Source of the DNA: Nocardia ignorata NBRC 108230
Lineage (GTDB): Bacteria > Actinomycetota > Actinomycetes > Mycobacteriales > Mycobacteriaceae
DNA length: 64,000 nt
Reading direction: 5' to 3'
NCBI RefSeq assembly: GCF_001612905.1
Contig: NZ_BDBI01000002.1
Span: 496,001 to 560,000 of the forward strand
Positions 53,596 to 62,264 of this stretch are shown piece by piece. A model generated the notes under the pieces. The model was not told the DNA's origin. It ran no database searches and saw only the letters and a list, made by a program, of their open reading frames with translations. The position numbers were made by a program, and so were the translations under genes. Every line of letters begins with the position of its first letter. Positions within the stretch are counted from its first letter, which is position 1.

Positions 53596-54926
53596 CACTT
53601 TCCGCACCCGCCGACCATGCCGACCGCGAACGCACGCGAGCCAGGATCGCCGAGGTGCTCGCTCGTGCCCGCCGCCGCACCGCCGTACTCACCGACAGCG
53701 TCGACGAGGCCGACCTCGTCGCGCAGCATTCACCGCTGATGTCGCCACTGGTCTGGGATCTGGCCCATATCGGCAACCAGGAGGAGCTCTGGCTGGTGCG
53801 CGATGTCGGTGGCCGGGAACCGGTGCGCAGCGATATCGACGAACTGTACGACGCCTTCAAGCACGCCAGGGCGAACCGGCCCGCGCTGCCGCTGCTGAAT
53901 CCCGAGCAGGCGCGTGGCTATGTGGGCACCGTGCGCGAGAAGGTCTTCGACGTTCTCGAATCCAGTCCGCTGCTCGGGAACCCGCTGGTGGACAATGGTT
54001 TCGCGTTCGGGATGATCGCTCAGCACGAACAGCAACACGACGAAACCATGCTGGCCACTCACCAGTTGCGCCTGAGCGCACCGGTGCTGTCGGCGCCACC
54101 CGCGCCGTCCGCGCGGGTTCCGATCGGCGGTGAAGTAGTTGTTCCCGCAGGCGAGTTCATGATGGGTACGTCAGCCGATCCGTGGGCGCTGGACAATGAA
54201 CGGCCCGCGCATCCGGTGTATGTCGAGGGTTTCGCCATCGATGTCGCCCCGGTGACCAACGAGCAGTACCTGGCGTTCATCGACGACGGCGGCTACGAGC
54301 GCCGTGAGCTGTGGTCGGAGCGCGGGTGGGCGCACCGGCAGGAGGCGGGGCTCGTGGCGCCGCAGTTCTGGGAGCGCGAGGGGAATCAGTGGTCCCGAAG
54401 GGTTTTCGGGGTGCGTACCGCGCTGCGGCCGCGTCAGCCGGTGGTGCATGTGTGCTGGTTCGAGGCCGAAGCCTATGCGACGTGGGCGGGTAAGCGGTTG
54501 CCCACCGAGGCGGAATGGGAGAAGGCGGCGCGGTTCGACCCGGCCACCGGTGCGTCGCGGCGTTATCCGTGGGGCGAGGACGAGCCGAGCGAGCGCACCG
54601 CCAACCTGGGTCAGCGTCATCTGGAACCGGCCGAGGTCGGCGCGTATCCGGCCGGTGCGTCGGCAACCGGGGTGCACCAGCTGATCGGTGACGTCTGGGA
54701 GTGGTGTTCCTCCGGCTTCGAGGCCTACCCAGGGTTCCGTGCGTTTCCGTACCGCGAATACTCGGAGGTCTTCTTCGGTGGGGACTACCGGATCCTGCGC
54801 GGCGGTTCGTTCGGCACCGACGAGGTGGCCTGCCGCGGCACCTTCCGCAACTGGGACCACCCCATCCGCAGGCAGATCTTCGCCGGGTTCCGGCTGGCCC
54901 GCGACCTGCGCGAGGACGAACGCTGA
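53592..54926 (+). CDS. egtB: hercynylcysteine sulfoxide synthase EgtB
   Basis: 444 residues from GTG 53592. The N-terminal DinB-like domain supplies the iron ligands: an early His in VWDLAHIGNQEELW near residue 55 and the H-x3-H-x-E motif in AQHEQQHDETML near 140. The C-terminal half is a formylglycine-generating-enzyme/sulfatase-modifying domain (FMMGTSADPW near 190, PVTNEQYLAFIDDGG, RLPTEAEWEKAARF, DVWEWCSSGF). The enzyme joins gamma-glutamylcysteine to hercynine with oxygen. Coupled overlaps on both sides place it in one message with egtA, egtC and egtD. Confidence 0.96.
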   Translation: MTLSAPADHADRERTRARIAEVLARARRRTAVLTDSVDEADLVAQHSPLMSPLVWDLAHIGNQEELWLVRDVGGREPVRSDIDELYDAFKHARANRPALPLLNPEQARGYVGTVREKVFDVLESSPLLGNPLVDNGFAFGMIAQHEQQHDETMLATHQLRLSAPVLSAPPAPSARVPIGGEVVVPAGEFMMGTSADPWALDNERPAHPVYVEGFAIDVAPVTNEQYLAFIDDGGYERRELWSERGWAHRQEAGLVAPQFWEREGNQWSRRVFGVRTALRPRQPVVHVCWFEAEAYATWAGKRLPTEAEWEKAARFDPATGASRRYPWGEDEPSERTANLGQRHLEPAEVGAYPAGASATGVHQLIGDVWEWCSSGFEAYPGFRAFPYREYSEVFFGGDYRILRGGSFGTDEVACRGTFRNWDHPIRRQIFAGFRLARDLREDER

Positions 54927-55759
54927 TGTGCAGACACCTCGGCTATGTCGGCCCACCGGTCGCGGTCGGTGAATTGGTGTTGCGCGGCTCGCACTCGCTC
55001 TACGCCCAGTCCTGGGCGCCGCTCGACATGCGTGCCGGTGGCACCGTCAACGCCGACGGTTTCGGCGTCGCCTGGTGGCGCCGCGCCGAGGTCGGCATGG
55101 ACGGTGCCCGCGACGCGGTGACCCGCTACCGCAATCCCGCCCCCATCTGGACCGATCCGGCTGTCGCCGAGGTCCTCGGGCAGCTCGAGTCCCGAGCGGT
55201 GCTCGCGGCCGTCCGCTCGGCCACCGTCGGCATGCCGATCGAACGCTCCGCCTGCGCCCCCTTCACCGACGACCACTGGGCCTTCAGCCACAACGGTGTC
55301 GTGCAGGAGTGGCGAACCACCCTGCCCGCCGTCCTCACCGACTTGGCGCCGCTTCTCGACCCGTCCGCCACGGCCTCGATGTTCCTGCACGCCGAGGCAC
55401 TCACCGACGCGGCGGCACTGTGGGTCGTGCTGCGCGCCCTGCTCGCCGCCATCGACCCCGACGGTCCGGTCAGCTCGCCGGCCGACGCGCTGCGATTACT
55501 GGTGACCACCGTGCTGCGTCATCAGCCCAACGCCCGCGTGAATCTGTTGCTCGGCAATGGTTCCGAACTCTGGGCCACCACCTGCTGGCATGCCTTGTCG
55601 GTGCTGGTCACCGACGACTACGCCGTGCTGTCCTCGGAACCGTACGACGACGATCCACGGTGGCGACCGATCGCGGATCGTCAGCTGGTGACCGCCTCGC
55701 CCGGCCACTGCACCATCACCGCTCTGGAATCCCCCGCCACCGAAAGGGTCCGTTCATGA
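54926..55759 (+). CDS. egtC: gamma-glutamyl-hercynylcysteine sulfoxide amidohydrolase EgtC
   Basis: 277 residues. Class II glutamine-amidotransferase fold with the N-terminal nucleophile Cys2 (MCRHLGYVGPP), NADGFGVAWW near residue 40, AFSHNGVVQEW near 120 and EAL-type helices after it. EgtC removes the gamma-glutamyl group made by EgtA. ATG 54926 shares its A with the egtB stop (TGATG); its own stop overlaps egtD. The mature enzyme needs Met1 removed to expose Cys. Confidence 0.95.
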   Translation: MCRHLGYVGPPVAVGELVLRGSHSLYAQSWAPLDMRAGGTVNADGFGVAWWRRAEVGMDGARDAVTRYRNPAPIWTDPAVAEVLGQLESRAVLAAVRSATVGMPIERSACAPFTDDHWAFSHNGVVQEWRTTLPAVLTDLAPLLDPSATASMFLHAEALTDAAALWVVLRALLAAIDPDGPVSSPADALRLLVTTVLRHQPNARVNLLLGNGSELWATTCWHALSVLVTDDYAVLSSEPYDDDPRWRPIADRQLVTASPGHCTITALESPATERVRS

Positions 55760-56727
55760 CCGCGCCGCTGCTGGACATCCACCTCACCGACGCCGATCTC
55801 ACCGAGGCCCTGCGAGCCGACGCCCGCGCCGGACTCACCGCCGACCCGAAGTCGTTGCCGCCCAAGTGGTTCTACGATGCGCGCGGCAGCGAATTGTTCG
55901 AGGCGATCACCGAGCTGCCCGAGTACTACCCCACCCGCACCGAGCGGGCGCTGCTGCGCGATGTGGTCGACGAGATCGCGGCCGCCGCTCGTGCCGACGT
56001 ACTGGTGGAACTCGGCGCGGGTTCGGCGGCCAAGACCCGGCTACTCCTCGACGCGCTCACGTCCACGGGTTCGCTGAAAACCTATGTGCCACAGGATGTT
56101 TCCGCTTCAGCCCTACGCGGTGCGGCAACCGAATTGGCGGCCGAGTACCCGAATCTGTCCGTGCACGGTGTGGTCAGCGATTTCACCGACACCCTGCACA
56201 ACCTGCCGAGGGGTGGGCGCCGGATGATCGCCTTCCTCGGCGGAACCATCGGTAACCTGGTGCCCGCCGAGCGCGCCGAATTCCTGGCCGGCATCAACGA
56301 GGTTCTCGAACCCGGGGAACTGTTGCTGCTCGGCGCGGGCCTCGTGGTCGCCCCCGAGATCGTCGTTCCCGCTTACGACGACGCCGCGGGTGTCACCGCC
56401 GAGTTCAACCGCAATGTCCTGCACGTCCTCAACAACCGGCTGTCCGCCGATTTCGAGCCGGACAAGTTCGAGCATGTGGCGCTCTGGGATCCCACGAACG
56501 AGTGGATCGAAATGCGCCTGCGCGCCACCGAAGCCATGACCGCGACCGTCGCCGATCTGGGCCTCACCGTCGACTTCGCGGCGGGCGAGGAGATGCGCAC
56601 CGAGATCTCGGCCAAGTTCCGTCCCGAAGCCCTCAGCGCCGAACTCGACGGCGCGGGCTTCACCCCCACCCACACCTGGACCGACCCCGAGAACCGCTTC
56701 GCCCTCGTCCTGGCCGAGCGTCGTTGA
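55756..56727 (+). CDS. egtD: histidine N-alpha-methyltransferase EgtD
   Basis: 323 residues. SAM methyltransferase of the DUF2260/EgtD family: KSLPPKWFYDARGSELFEAI near residue 33, SAM loop VELGAGSAAKTRLLLDAL near 82, FLGGTIGNL near 158 and the histidine-binding region YDDAAGVTAEFNRNVLHVLN near 210. It converts histidine to hercynine, the first intermediate of ergothioneine. ATG 55756 overlaps the egtC stop (ATGA). It is the last gene of the run, followed by small hairpins. Confidence 0.97.
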   Translation: MTAPLLDIHLTDADLTEALRADARAGLTADPKSLPPKWFYDARGSELFEAITELPEYYPTRTERALLRDVVDEIAAAARADVLVELGAGSAAKTRLLLDALTSTGSLKTYVPQDVSASALRGAATELAAEYPNLSVHGVVSDFTDTLHNLPRGGRRMIAFLGGTIGNLVPAERAEFLAGINEVLEPGELLLLGAGLVVAPEIVVPAYDDAAGVTAEFNRNVLHVLNNRLSADFEPDKFEHVALWDPTNEWIEMRLRATEAMTATVADLGLTVDFAAGEEMRTEISAKFRPEALSAELDGAGFTPTHTWTDPENRFALVLAERR

Positions 56728-56781
56728 CCGCGGCTACGACGGAACTGTCGCGGTCGGCAAGATGTCGACCGTGCCGGTCGT
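56726..56781 (+). terminator. tandem hairpins after egtD
   Basis: GACCGCG (56726-56732) pairs with CGCGGTC (56749-56755), and a second compact hairpin CGACCG-TGC-CGGTCG follows at about 56767-56781. Both lie between egtD and the convergent acidic-protein gene. Neither has a U-tract. Termination is inferred. Confidence 0.4.
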
Positions 56782-56796
56782 CAGGGCGTGGCGACT

Positions 56797-57126
56797 CTAG
56801 AGGTCGAGTTCGTCGGCGACCCCTTCGCCGCTGATCAGGTTCTCGTCCCCGTCGAGGTCGGCGTTGTCGAGGGAGTCCTCGTCGAAAGCGCGGACGGCGA
56901 CCTCTTCGGCGGGGCGCTCGTCTTCTTCCATCTCCTCGTGGCGCTCGCCGCTCTCGGTCCACTCTTCCGACAGTTCCTCGCCGATGCCGAGGAAGCCGTC
57001 GGCGTCGGCTTCGCGGTTGCGGATCACGTAGTCCGCGGGCGGGTCTTCGATATTGCGTTCGTATTCGATGATGTCGTCGGCCTGATCGTCGTCGCCCATG
57101 TCCATGTCCAGCGGTTCACGGCTCAT
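56797..57126 (-). CDS. small acidic hypothetical protein
   Basis: 109 residues, strongly acidic (more than a third Asp plus Glu) and probably disordered. Short motifs DMDMGDDDQADDIIEYERN and ADGFLGIGEELSEEW are the only distinctive parts. There is no signal peptide or membrane segment. Codon use is normal for the window, and it keeps a full frame with a start at 57126. It is followed at 55 bp upstream by the DUF2461 gene on the same strand. I do not recognise the family. Confidence 0.6.
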   Translation of the reverse strand: MSREPLDMDMGDDDQADDIIEYERNIEDPPADYVIRNREADADGFLGIGEELSEEWTESGERHEEMEEDERPAEEVAVRAFDEDSLDNADLDGDENLISGEGVADELDL

Positions 57127-57181
57127 GGTGCCAGTATCGGCCTGTGCGCCGACCGGTGCCAGGAAGGCACGCCCGCGCGGA

Positions 57182-57823
57182 TCAGTCGACGCCTTCGAGG
57201 ACGGCGGCCAGCCATTCGATGAGCGGACGTAGCTCGTTCCAGGCCCGCCGGACCTCGGTGACGCCTGCGGGGGTCTCGATCCAGTCGGGTGCCCCGTAGT
57301 CGCGGCGAACGATCAGCGACTTGTGCCGGAGCAGCCCGATACGCGGATGGTCGGCGGGGTAGCCCTTGGGGCGGGTCTTGAGCTGTTCGCCGCCGAGGTC
57401 GTAACCGGCGGCCGTGATCGCGGCCAGGATGCCCTCCAGCTCGCGGCCGCGCACGTCGTCGTCGATGGTGGCGCGCAGGACGGCCAGGGCGCTCGGCGCG
57501 GGCCGGAAACAGCCGCCGCCGACGGCCAGCCCGGCCGCGCTGATCTGCACGTACCAGCCCACACCCGGGGAGAGGTGGACCACCGCACCCTGATGAGTCT
57601 TGTAGGGCGTCTTGTCGGCGGAGAAGCGCACGTCACGGTAGGGCCGGAACACTCTGGCGTCCCCGAATTCGGCCGCCAGCTCGGCGGTGAGCGCGACCAT
57701 CGGCGCCCGCACCGCCTCGTCGTAGGTGTGCTTGTGCGCGGTCCAGAAGGCCTTGGAGTTGTCGGCCTCGAGATCCTCGTAGAAGTCCAGGCCGGCCAGG
57801 GGGAAACCGGTGAAAGCGTTCAT
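57182..57823 (-). CDS. DUF2461 family protein
   Basis: 213 residues, the typical length. The family motifs are present: FYEDLEADNSKAFWTAHKHTY near residue 13, RVFRPYRDVRFSADKTPYKTH near 57 and GWYVQISAAGLAVGGGCF near 88. TRPKGYPADHPRIGLLRHKSL lies near 155. Members are widespread and sometimes labelled TIGR02453; no activity is established. It lies between two unrelated small genes on the same strand, with 14 bp to the upstream membrane protein gene, so they may form a transcript. Confidence 0.92.
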   Translation of the reverse strand: MNAFTGFPLAGLDFYEDLEADNSKAFWTAHKHTYDEAVRAPMVALTAELAAEFGDARVFRPYRDVRFSADKTPYKTHQGAVVHLSPGVGWYVQISAAGLAVGGGCFRPAPSALAVLRATIDDDVRGRELEGILAAITAAGYDLGGEQLKTRPKGYPADHPRIGLLRHKSLIVRRDYGAPDWIETPAGVTEVRRAWNELRPLIEWLAAVLEGVD

Positions 57824-57837
57824 CGTGCGTGTGGTTC

Positions 57838-58263
57838 TCAGTTCTGTGACGGGATGATGTCGGCGTCGAAGAAGAACACCCGGATCGCCAGCCCCGCGAG
57901 CAATGCGAACAGCGCCGCCACGGCCGACCAGTTGCCGAGCGGTTCACCTTTCTTGCTCCCGTACAGCCCCGCCGCGATCCCGAGCACACCGAAGATGATC
58001 GGGAAGAACAGCAGGGCGATCACGGCGAACACGAACGCCGATGTCGACCAGGTTTTACCCGCGGGCGCCTCGCCATCACCGTCGGAGTCGTCGACCGGTA
58101 ATCCACCGTAGGACACCTCGGGCCTACCGGGATACTTGGCCTCGTGCGCGCCATGCGATGGCTCGGCCGGCTCGTCCGACAGCGAATACGACACCTCGGG
58201 CCGCTCCGGCTTGGCATGCCGAGGCCGATACTCGCCCTCTCCGGATTCCTGCGGTGTGCTCAT
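57838..58263 (-). CDS. small membrane protein with acidic N-terminal tail
   Basis: 141 residues. The first 65 are hydrophilic, with two copies of a 'RPEVSY' motif. Two membrane helices then follow: TSAFVFAVIALLFFPIIFGVLGIAAGLYG and WSAVAALFALLAGLAIRVFFF (given in part). The helix pair with the Gly-rich hinge resembles DUF4190-type proteins. GGGAGG six bases before ATG 58263 supports the start. Function is unknown. Confidence 0.7.
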   Translation of the reverse strand: MSTPQESGEGEYRPRHAKPERPEVSYSLSDEPAEPSHGAHEAKYPGRPEVSYGGLPVDDSDGDGEAPAGKTWSTSAFVFAVIALLFFPIIFGVLGIAAGLYGSKKGEPLGNWSAVAALFALLAGLAIRVFFFDADIIPSQN

Positions 58264-58449
58264 CGAGACCTCCCAGGTCGGGCTATCGTCGGGCTACCGT
58301 TCCCAGTATCGCCCAACGACGGCCCGTACCAGCACCGACGAGCCTGGCCGGGCTCTCGAAAGAACCCACAGATCGCGCAGGTACATGGGTAACTCACCGG
58401 GTACGAGCTAACCCACCCACATCACAAAAGCTTGCCGCGTCCCAACTCA

Positions 58450-58482
58450 CCCCGCGCCTGAGTCTGGCCAAAAGACGCGGGG
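58450..58482 (-). terminator. hairpin after prs
   Basis: CCCCGCG (58450-58456) and CGCGGGG (58476-58482) pair around a 19-base loop, six bases beyond the prs stop. It is a likely end of the glmU-prs transcript, though the long loop makes it a weak candidate. Confidence 0.35.
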
Positions 58483-58488
58483 AGGCGG

Positions 58489-59469
58489 TCAAGCGTTGCC
58501 GTTGAACAGGCCCGTCACCGAGCCGTTTTCGAAGACCTCGCGAATGGTGCGGGCCAGCAGCGGCGCGATCGACAGCACCGTCAGCGTCGGGAACTTCTTC
58601 TCCTCGCTGATCGGCAGGGTGTTGGTGATGACCACTTCCTTGGCACCGCACGCGGCGAGGCGCTCGGCGGCCGGGTCGCTGAGCACACCGTGGGTGGCCG
58701 CGATGATGACATCGCCCGCACCGGCTTCCTTGAGCACCTTCACCGCGCCGGCGATGGTGCCACCGGTGTCGATCATGTCGTCGATCAGCACGCAGGTGCG
58801 GCCTTCGACGTCACCGACGACGCGGTTGGACTTCACCTGGTTGGGGACCAGCGGGTCGCGGGTCTTGTGGATGAACGACAGCGGGGTGCCACCGAGCGCG
58901 TCGGCCCACTTCTCGGCGACCTTCACGCGACCGGCGTCGGGGGAGACCACGGCCAGGTTGTCGGTGGAGTAGTTGGTGCGGATGTAGTCCGACAGCTGCA
59001 CCAGCGCGTGCATGTGATCGACGGGGCCGTCGAAGAAGCCCTGGATCTGGTCGGTGTGCAGGTCGACGCTGATGATGCGGTCGGCACCGGCGGTCTTGAG
59101 CAGGTCGGCGACCAGGCGGGCGGAGATGGGCTCACGGCCGCGGTGCTTCTTGTCCTGGCGGGCGTAGGGGTAGAACGGCAGCACAGCGGTGATCCGCTTG
59201 GCCGAACCGCGCTTGAGCGCGTCGATCATGATGAGCTGTTCCATCAGCCACTGGTTCAGCGGGGCCGGGAAGCTCTGCAGCACGAAGGCGTCGGAACCGC
59301 GCACCGACTCCTCGAACCGGACGAAGATCTCACCGTTGGCGAACTCACGCGCGGTCTGCGGGGTGATGTCGACATCGAGTTCCTTGGCGACCTGCTCGGC
59401 AAGCTCAGGATGTGACCGGCCGGCGAAGAGCATCAAGTTCTTCTGATTGTCGATCGAGAACGCGGTCAC
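58489..59469 (-). CDS. prs: ribose-phosphate pyrophosphokinase
   Basis: 326 residues. Class I PRPP synthase: [16 protein letters not shown] at the N-terminus, the flexible loop [20 protein letters not shown] near residue 100, metal-binding His in [13 protein letters not shown] near 138, and the PRPP-binding loop [14 protein letters not shown] near 228. It makes PRPP for nucleotides, His, Trp and the arabinan precursor decaprenyl-phosphoribose. The GTG start at 59469 overlaps the glmU stop (GTGA), so prs is coupled to glmU, as in mycobacteria. Confidence 0.97.
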   Translation of the reverse strand: MTAFSIDNQKNLMLFAGRSHPELAEQVAKELDVDITPQTAREFANGEIFVRFEESVRGSDAFVLQSFPAPLNQWLMEQLIMIDALKRGSAKRITAVLPFYPYARQDKKHRGREPISARLVADLLKTAGADRIISVDLHTDQIQGFFDGPVDHMHALVQLSDYIRTNYSTDNLAVVSPDAGRVKVAEKWADALGGTPLSFIHKTRDPLVPNQVKSNRVVGDVEGRTCVLIDDMIDTGGTIAGAVKVLKEAGAGDVIIAATHGVLSDPAAERLAACGAKEVVITNTLPISEEKKFPTLTVLSIAPLLARTIREVFENGSVTGLFNGNA

Positions 59470-60956
59470 TGCTGGTTGCCATCCTTTTGCTCGATTGCCT
59501 TGTTCGACGTCTCGTCTGCCGCGATGGCTTCCGCCGCCGCGCGTGCCGCAGCGGTTCCGGGACGGTAGCGCTGCACCCAGTTCTCAATGGTGCGCTGTGG
59601 CCCACCCGACACGGCAAGTGCCCCGGGTGGAACGCTCCTGCGCAGTACAGTACCCGCACCCGTATAGGCGCCGTCACCCACGGTTACCGGAGCGATGAAC
59701 ATGGTGTCGCTGCCGGTCCGCACATGGGAACCGACCACAGTGTGGTGCTTGTTCACCCCGTCGTAGTTCACGAAAACACTGGACGCGCCGATGTTGCTGT
59801 ACTCGCCGATCGTCGCGTCACCGACGTAGGTGAGGTGCGGAACCTTGGAGTGCGCGCCGACCGTCGCGTTCTTGGTCTCGACGAACGCGCCGAGCTTGCC
59901 GTGCTCGCCGAGCACGGTGCCGGGGCGCAGGTAACTGAACGGTCCGACGTTGGCGTTCTCGCCGATCTCGGCCTGCTCGCCGTGGGTGCGCACCACCTTG
60001 GCGCCCGCGCCGACGATCACATCGGTGAGCGTGGTGTCGGGCCCGATCTCGGCGTCCTCCCCGATGTGGGTCTCGCCGAACAGCTGGGTTCCGGGGCGCA
60101 GGACCGCGTCGCGCCCGATCCGCACACTCGCGTCGACCCAGGTGGTGGCCGGATCGATGACGGTGACGCCCGCGCGCATGTGCCGCTCGAGGATGTACCG
60201 GTTGAGCGTGGCACCGGCCTGCGACAACTGCACCCGGTCGTTGACCCCGGTGACCTTGTTCGAATCGACCAGTCGCGCGCCGTGCACGGGATGCCCGGCC
60301 TCGCGGGCCAGCCGCAGCACGTCGGTGAGGTAGAGCTCGTGCTGGGCATTGGCCGTGGACAGCCGCCCGATCATGGTGCGCAGCACGGCGGCGTCGAAGG
60401 CGTAGACGCCGGAATTGACCTCTTTGATCTTGGCCTGGGCCGGGGTCGCGTCGGCGTGCTCGACGATCTCGGCGACCTGACCGTCCTCGTCGCGCACGAT
60501 CCGGCCGTAACCGTTGGGATCGTCGGGGACGAAGGTGAGCACGGTGACGGCCGGTCGTTCGGCGTAGCTGCGGTGCTCGTCGAGCAGGGCGCCGAGGGTG
60601 TGCCCGTCGAGCAGCGGCACATCGGCGGAGGTGACCAGCAGGTCACCGGTGAAATCGGCGGGCACGGCCTCGAGCGCGCACTGCACGGCGTGGCCGGTGC
60701 CGAGCTGCTGTTCCTGTACCGCACAGACGATTTCGCGTCCGAGTTCCTTGCCGACCTCGGCGACGGCGGCGCCGACCTTGTCGCGGTCGTGCCCGACGAC
60801 GGTGATCAGATGGGTGGGGTCGATCTCCGCCGCGGCGTGCAGCGCGTGCGAGAGCATCGAGCGTCCCGCGAGCGGATGCAGCACTTTCGGAGTCTTCGAC
60901 CGCATTCGCGTCCCAGCCCCGGCTGCGAGAACGACGACGGCGGTCTGCGGTGGCAT
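59466..60956 (-). CDS. glmU: bifunctional GlcNAc-1-phosphate uridyltransferase / GlcN-1-phosphate acetyltransferase
   Basis: 496 residues. The N-terminal pyrophosphorylase has [20 protein letters not shown] near residue 10, plus [10 protein letters not shown] and [10 protein letters not shown]. The C-terminal left-handed beta-helix shows hexapeptide repeats ([18 protein letters not shown]) with catalytic His in GSHVRTGSD-type turns and [13 protein letters not shown]-terminal tail of about 30 residues is actinobacterial. It makes UDP-GlcNAc for peptidoglycan. GGGAGAT before ATG 60956 supports the start. It is the first gene of the glmU-prs unit, downstream of tRNA-Gln on the same strand. Confidence 0.97.
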   Translation of the reverse strand: MPPQTAVVVLAAGAGTRMRSKTPKVLHPLAGRSMLSHALHAAAEIDPTHLITVVGHDRDKVGAAVAEVGKELGREIVCAVQEQQLGTGHAVQCALEAVPADFTGDLLVTSADVPLLDGHTLGALLDEHRSYAERPAVTVLTFVPDDPNGYGRIVRDEDGQVAEIVEHADATPAQAKIKEVNSGVYAFDAAVLRTMIGRLSTANAQHELYLTDVLRLAREAGHPVHGARLVDSNKVTGVNDRVQLSQAGATLNRYILERHMRAGVTVIDPATTWVDASVRIGRDAVLRPGTQLFGETHIGEDAEIGPDTTLTDVIVGAGAKVVRTHGEQAEIGENANVGPFSYLRPGTVLGEHGKLGAFVETKNATVGAHSKVPHLTYVGDATIGEYSNIGASSVFVNYDGVNKHHTVVGSHVRTGSDTMFIAPVTVGDGAYTGAGTVLRRSVPPGALAVSGGPQRTIENWVQRYRPGTAAARAAAEAIAADETSNKAIEQKDGNQQ

Positions 60957-61054
60957 GGATCTCCCTCGGCTGCCGGTCAGCGAGTGTGCTGTGGCGGGTT
61001 CGGTCGGTCGGTGATGGGGTGCGGGCCGACGATACGTCACTGTGCCCGTGTGTG

Positions 61055-61125
61055 CTCCGCCGCCAGGACTCGAACCTGAACTATCTGAACCAAAATCAGA
61101 GGTGCTGCCATTACACTACGGCGGA
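61055..61125 (-). tRNA. tRNA-Gln (anticodon TTG)
   Basis: Read on the minus strand, acceptor TCCGCCG pairs with CGGCGGA, with discriminator G. The D-arm has AGTGTAATGGCAGC, and the anticodon stem TCTGA/TCAGA encloses TTTTGGT, giving anticodon TTG (codon CAA). The T-arm is CAGGTTCGAGTCCTG. It is 71 nt long and CCA is not encoded. It lies upstream of glmU in the same direction. Confidence 0.95.
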
Positions 61126-61195
61126 TCGCCACACCAGTGGGCTGTCAGAGCCCACCACTGTGCTACGGCACGGCCATGATCCTCGCATAGCAGTC

Positions 61196-61242
61196 CGCCT
61201 CTCCGCGAATTTTGGCTTGCCCGCCACTCCGCGAATTTTGGC
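61196..61242. repeat. 21-bp direct repeat upstream of a TetR gene
   Basis: Bases 61196-61216 and 61222-61242 match at 20 of 21 positions (one T/A difference), with a period of 26 bp. Each copy contains CTCCGCGAATTTTGG, whose AATTTT core is unusual in this GC-rich sequence. The repeat lies between tRNA-Gln and the TetR gene, outside any gene. Confidence 0.8.
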
Positions 61243-61428
61243 CGGACTCAGGTGCGGGGAGAGTCGGAAACGCGGCTAGCGTGCGGAAGTGCCCTGGTCA
61301 GCCGGTACCCGACGAGTTACCCATGTGCTCGCGAGATCAGTCGTCGGCAGGGTGGGGACGTGATGGCGTCGTGCGGTCTGAGACAGTTGGGGGTGGTGGG
61401 TCCGGCAGGTGGTGGAGAGGCAGGGAAG

Positions 61429-62094
61429 TTGTCTTCTAGTGATCCGGGGCGCGTTTCCAGACCGAGGATGACCGGTACGCAGCGGCGCCAGCAGTTGATC
61501 GAGATCGGTCGCGCGTTGTTCGCGGAGCGGGGCTACGACGCCACATCGATCGAGGAGATCGCGCAGCGTGCGCAGGTGTCCAAGCCGGTGGTCTACGAGC
61601 ATTTCGGGGGTAAGGAAGGGCTCTACGCGGTGGTCGTCGACCGCGAGATGTCGATGCTGCTCGACATGGTCACCTCCTCGCTCACCCAGAACCGGTCGCG
61701 GTTGCGGCTCGAGCAGGTGGCGCTGGCGCTGCTCACCTACATCGAGGAACGCACCGACGGGTTCCGCATCCTGGTGCGCGACCAACCGGCCCCCAACGCC
61801 GACGGCCGGTACTCGAGCCTGCTCAACGAGGCCGTCAACCAGGTGGCGCACATCCTGGCGGGCGACTTCGGCCGCCGCGATCTCGACACCAGCCTGGCCC
61901 CGCTCTACGCCCAGGCACTCGTCGGCATGGTGTCCACGGCGGCCACCTGGTGGCTCGACGAGCGCACCCCGCCGAAGGAAGTGGTCGCGGCGCATCTGGT
62001 GAACCTGTGCTGGAACGGTTTGAGTCACTTGGAAGCCGAACCGGGTCTCAGCTCCGAATGGAATACGAACATCGCGGGGCCCAAGCCGGGGTAA
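61429..62094 (+). CDS. TetR family regulator (Rv1019-like)
   Basis: 221 residues if started at TTG 61429, with GGAGAGG about ten bases upstream; ATG 61468 (208 residues) and ATG 61363 (243) are alternatives. The helix-turn-helix is clear (RRQQLIEIGRALFAERGYDA, then SKPVVYEHFGGKEGLYAVVV). The ligand half has LLTYIEERTDGFRILVRDQP and PLYAQALVGMVSTAATWWLD. I recall the same TetR-mfd context near Rv1019-Rv1020. A 21-bp direct repeat upstream may be its operator. Ligand unknown. Confidence 0.85.
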   Translation: MSSSDPGRVSRPRMTGTQRRQQLIEIGRALFAERGYDATSIEEIAQRAQVSKPVVYEHFGGKEGLYAVVVDREMSMLLDMVTSSLTQNRSRLRLEQVALALLTYIEERTDGFRILVRDQPAPNADGRYSSLLNEAVNQVAHILAGDFGRRDLDTSLAPLYAQALVGMVSTAATWWLDERTPPKEVVAAHLVNLCWNGLSHLEAEPGLSSEWNTNIAGPKPG

Positions 62095-62165
62095 CCGGTC
62101 GATAGCGCCCGTGCCGGAAGCGAATCCAGGATTCGGGTGCCCCCGAAGGGTCTGGTGGTACGGTT

Positions 62166-62183
62166 CACCCATCCTTTTGGGTG
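62166..62183. promoter_or_regulatory. short hairpin between two TetR genes
   Basis: CACCCA (62166-62171) and TGGGTG (62178-62183) are perfect arms around TCCTTT. It lies 72 bp after the first TetR stop and 81 bp before the second TetR start. It may be a weak terminator or a dimeric operator. Confidence 0.35.
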
Positions 62184-62195
62184 CTGCCGGGCGGT

Positions 62196-62264
62196 ATGTC
62201 GATCAACTTCGGGATGTCGGTCTACTTCAGGATGGCTGGATTATTGGATGACAGGCGGATCTGA
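62196..62264 (+). other. tandem 18-bp repeat / 22-codon leader ORF before a TetR gene
   Basis: Bases 62196-62213 and 62214-62231 are adjacent direct repeats matching at 15 of 18 positions. The same stretch forms a frame of 22 codons from ATG 62196 (start MSINFGMSVYFR), whose TGA shares its last base with the ATG of the TetR gene (TGATG). The repeats may therefore be protein-binding sites, a coupled leader peptide, or both. The ribosome-binding site is weak (GGGCGG). Confidence 0.5.
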
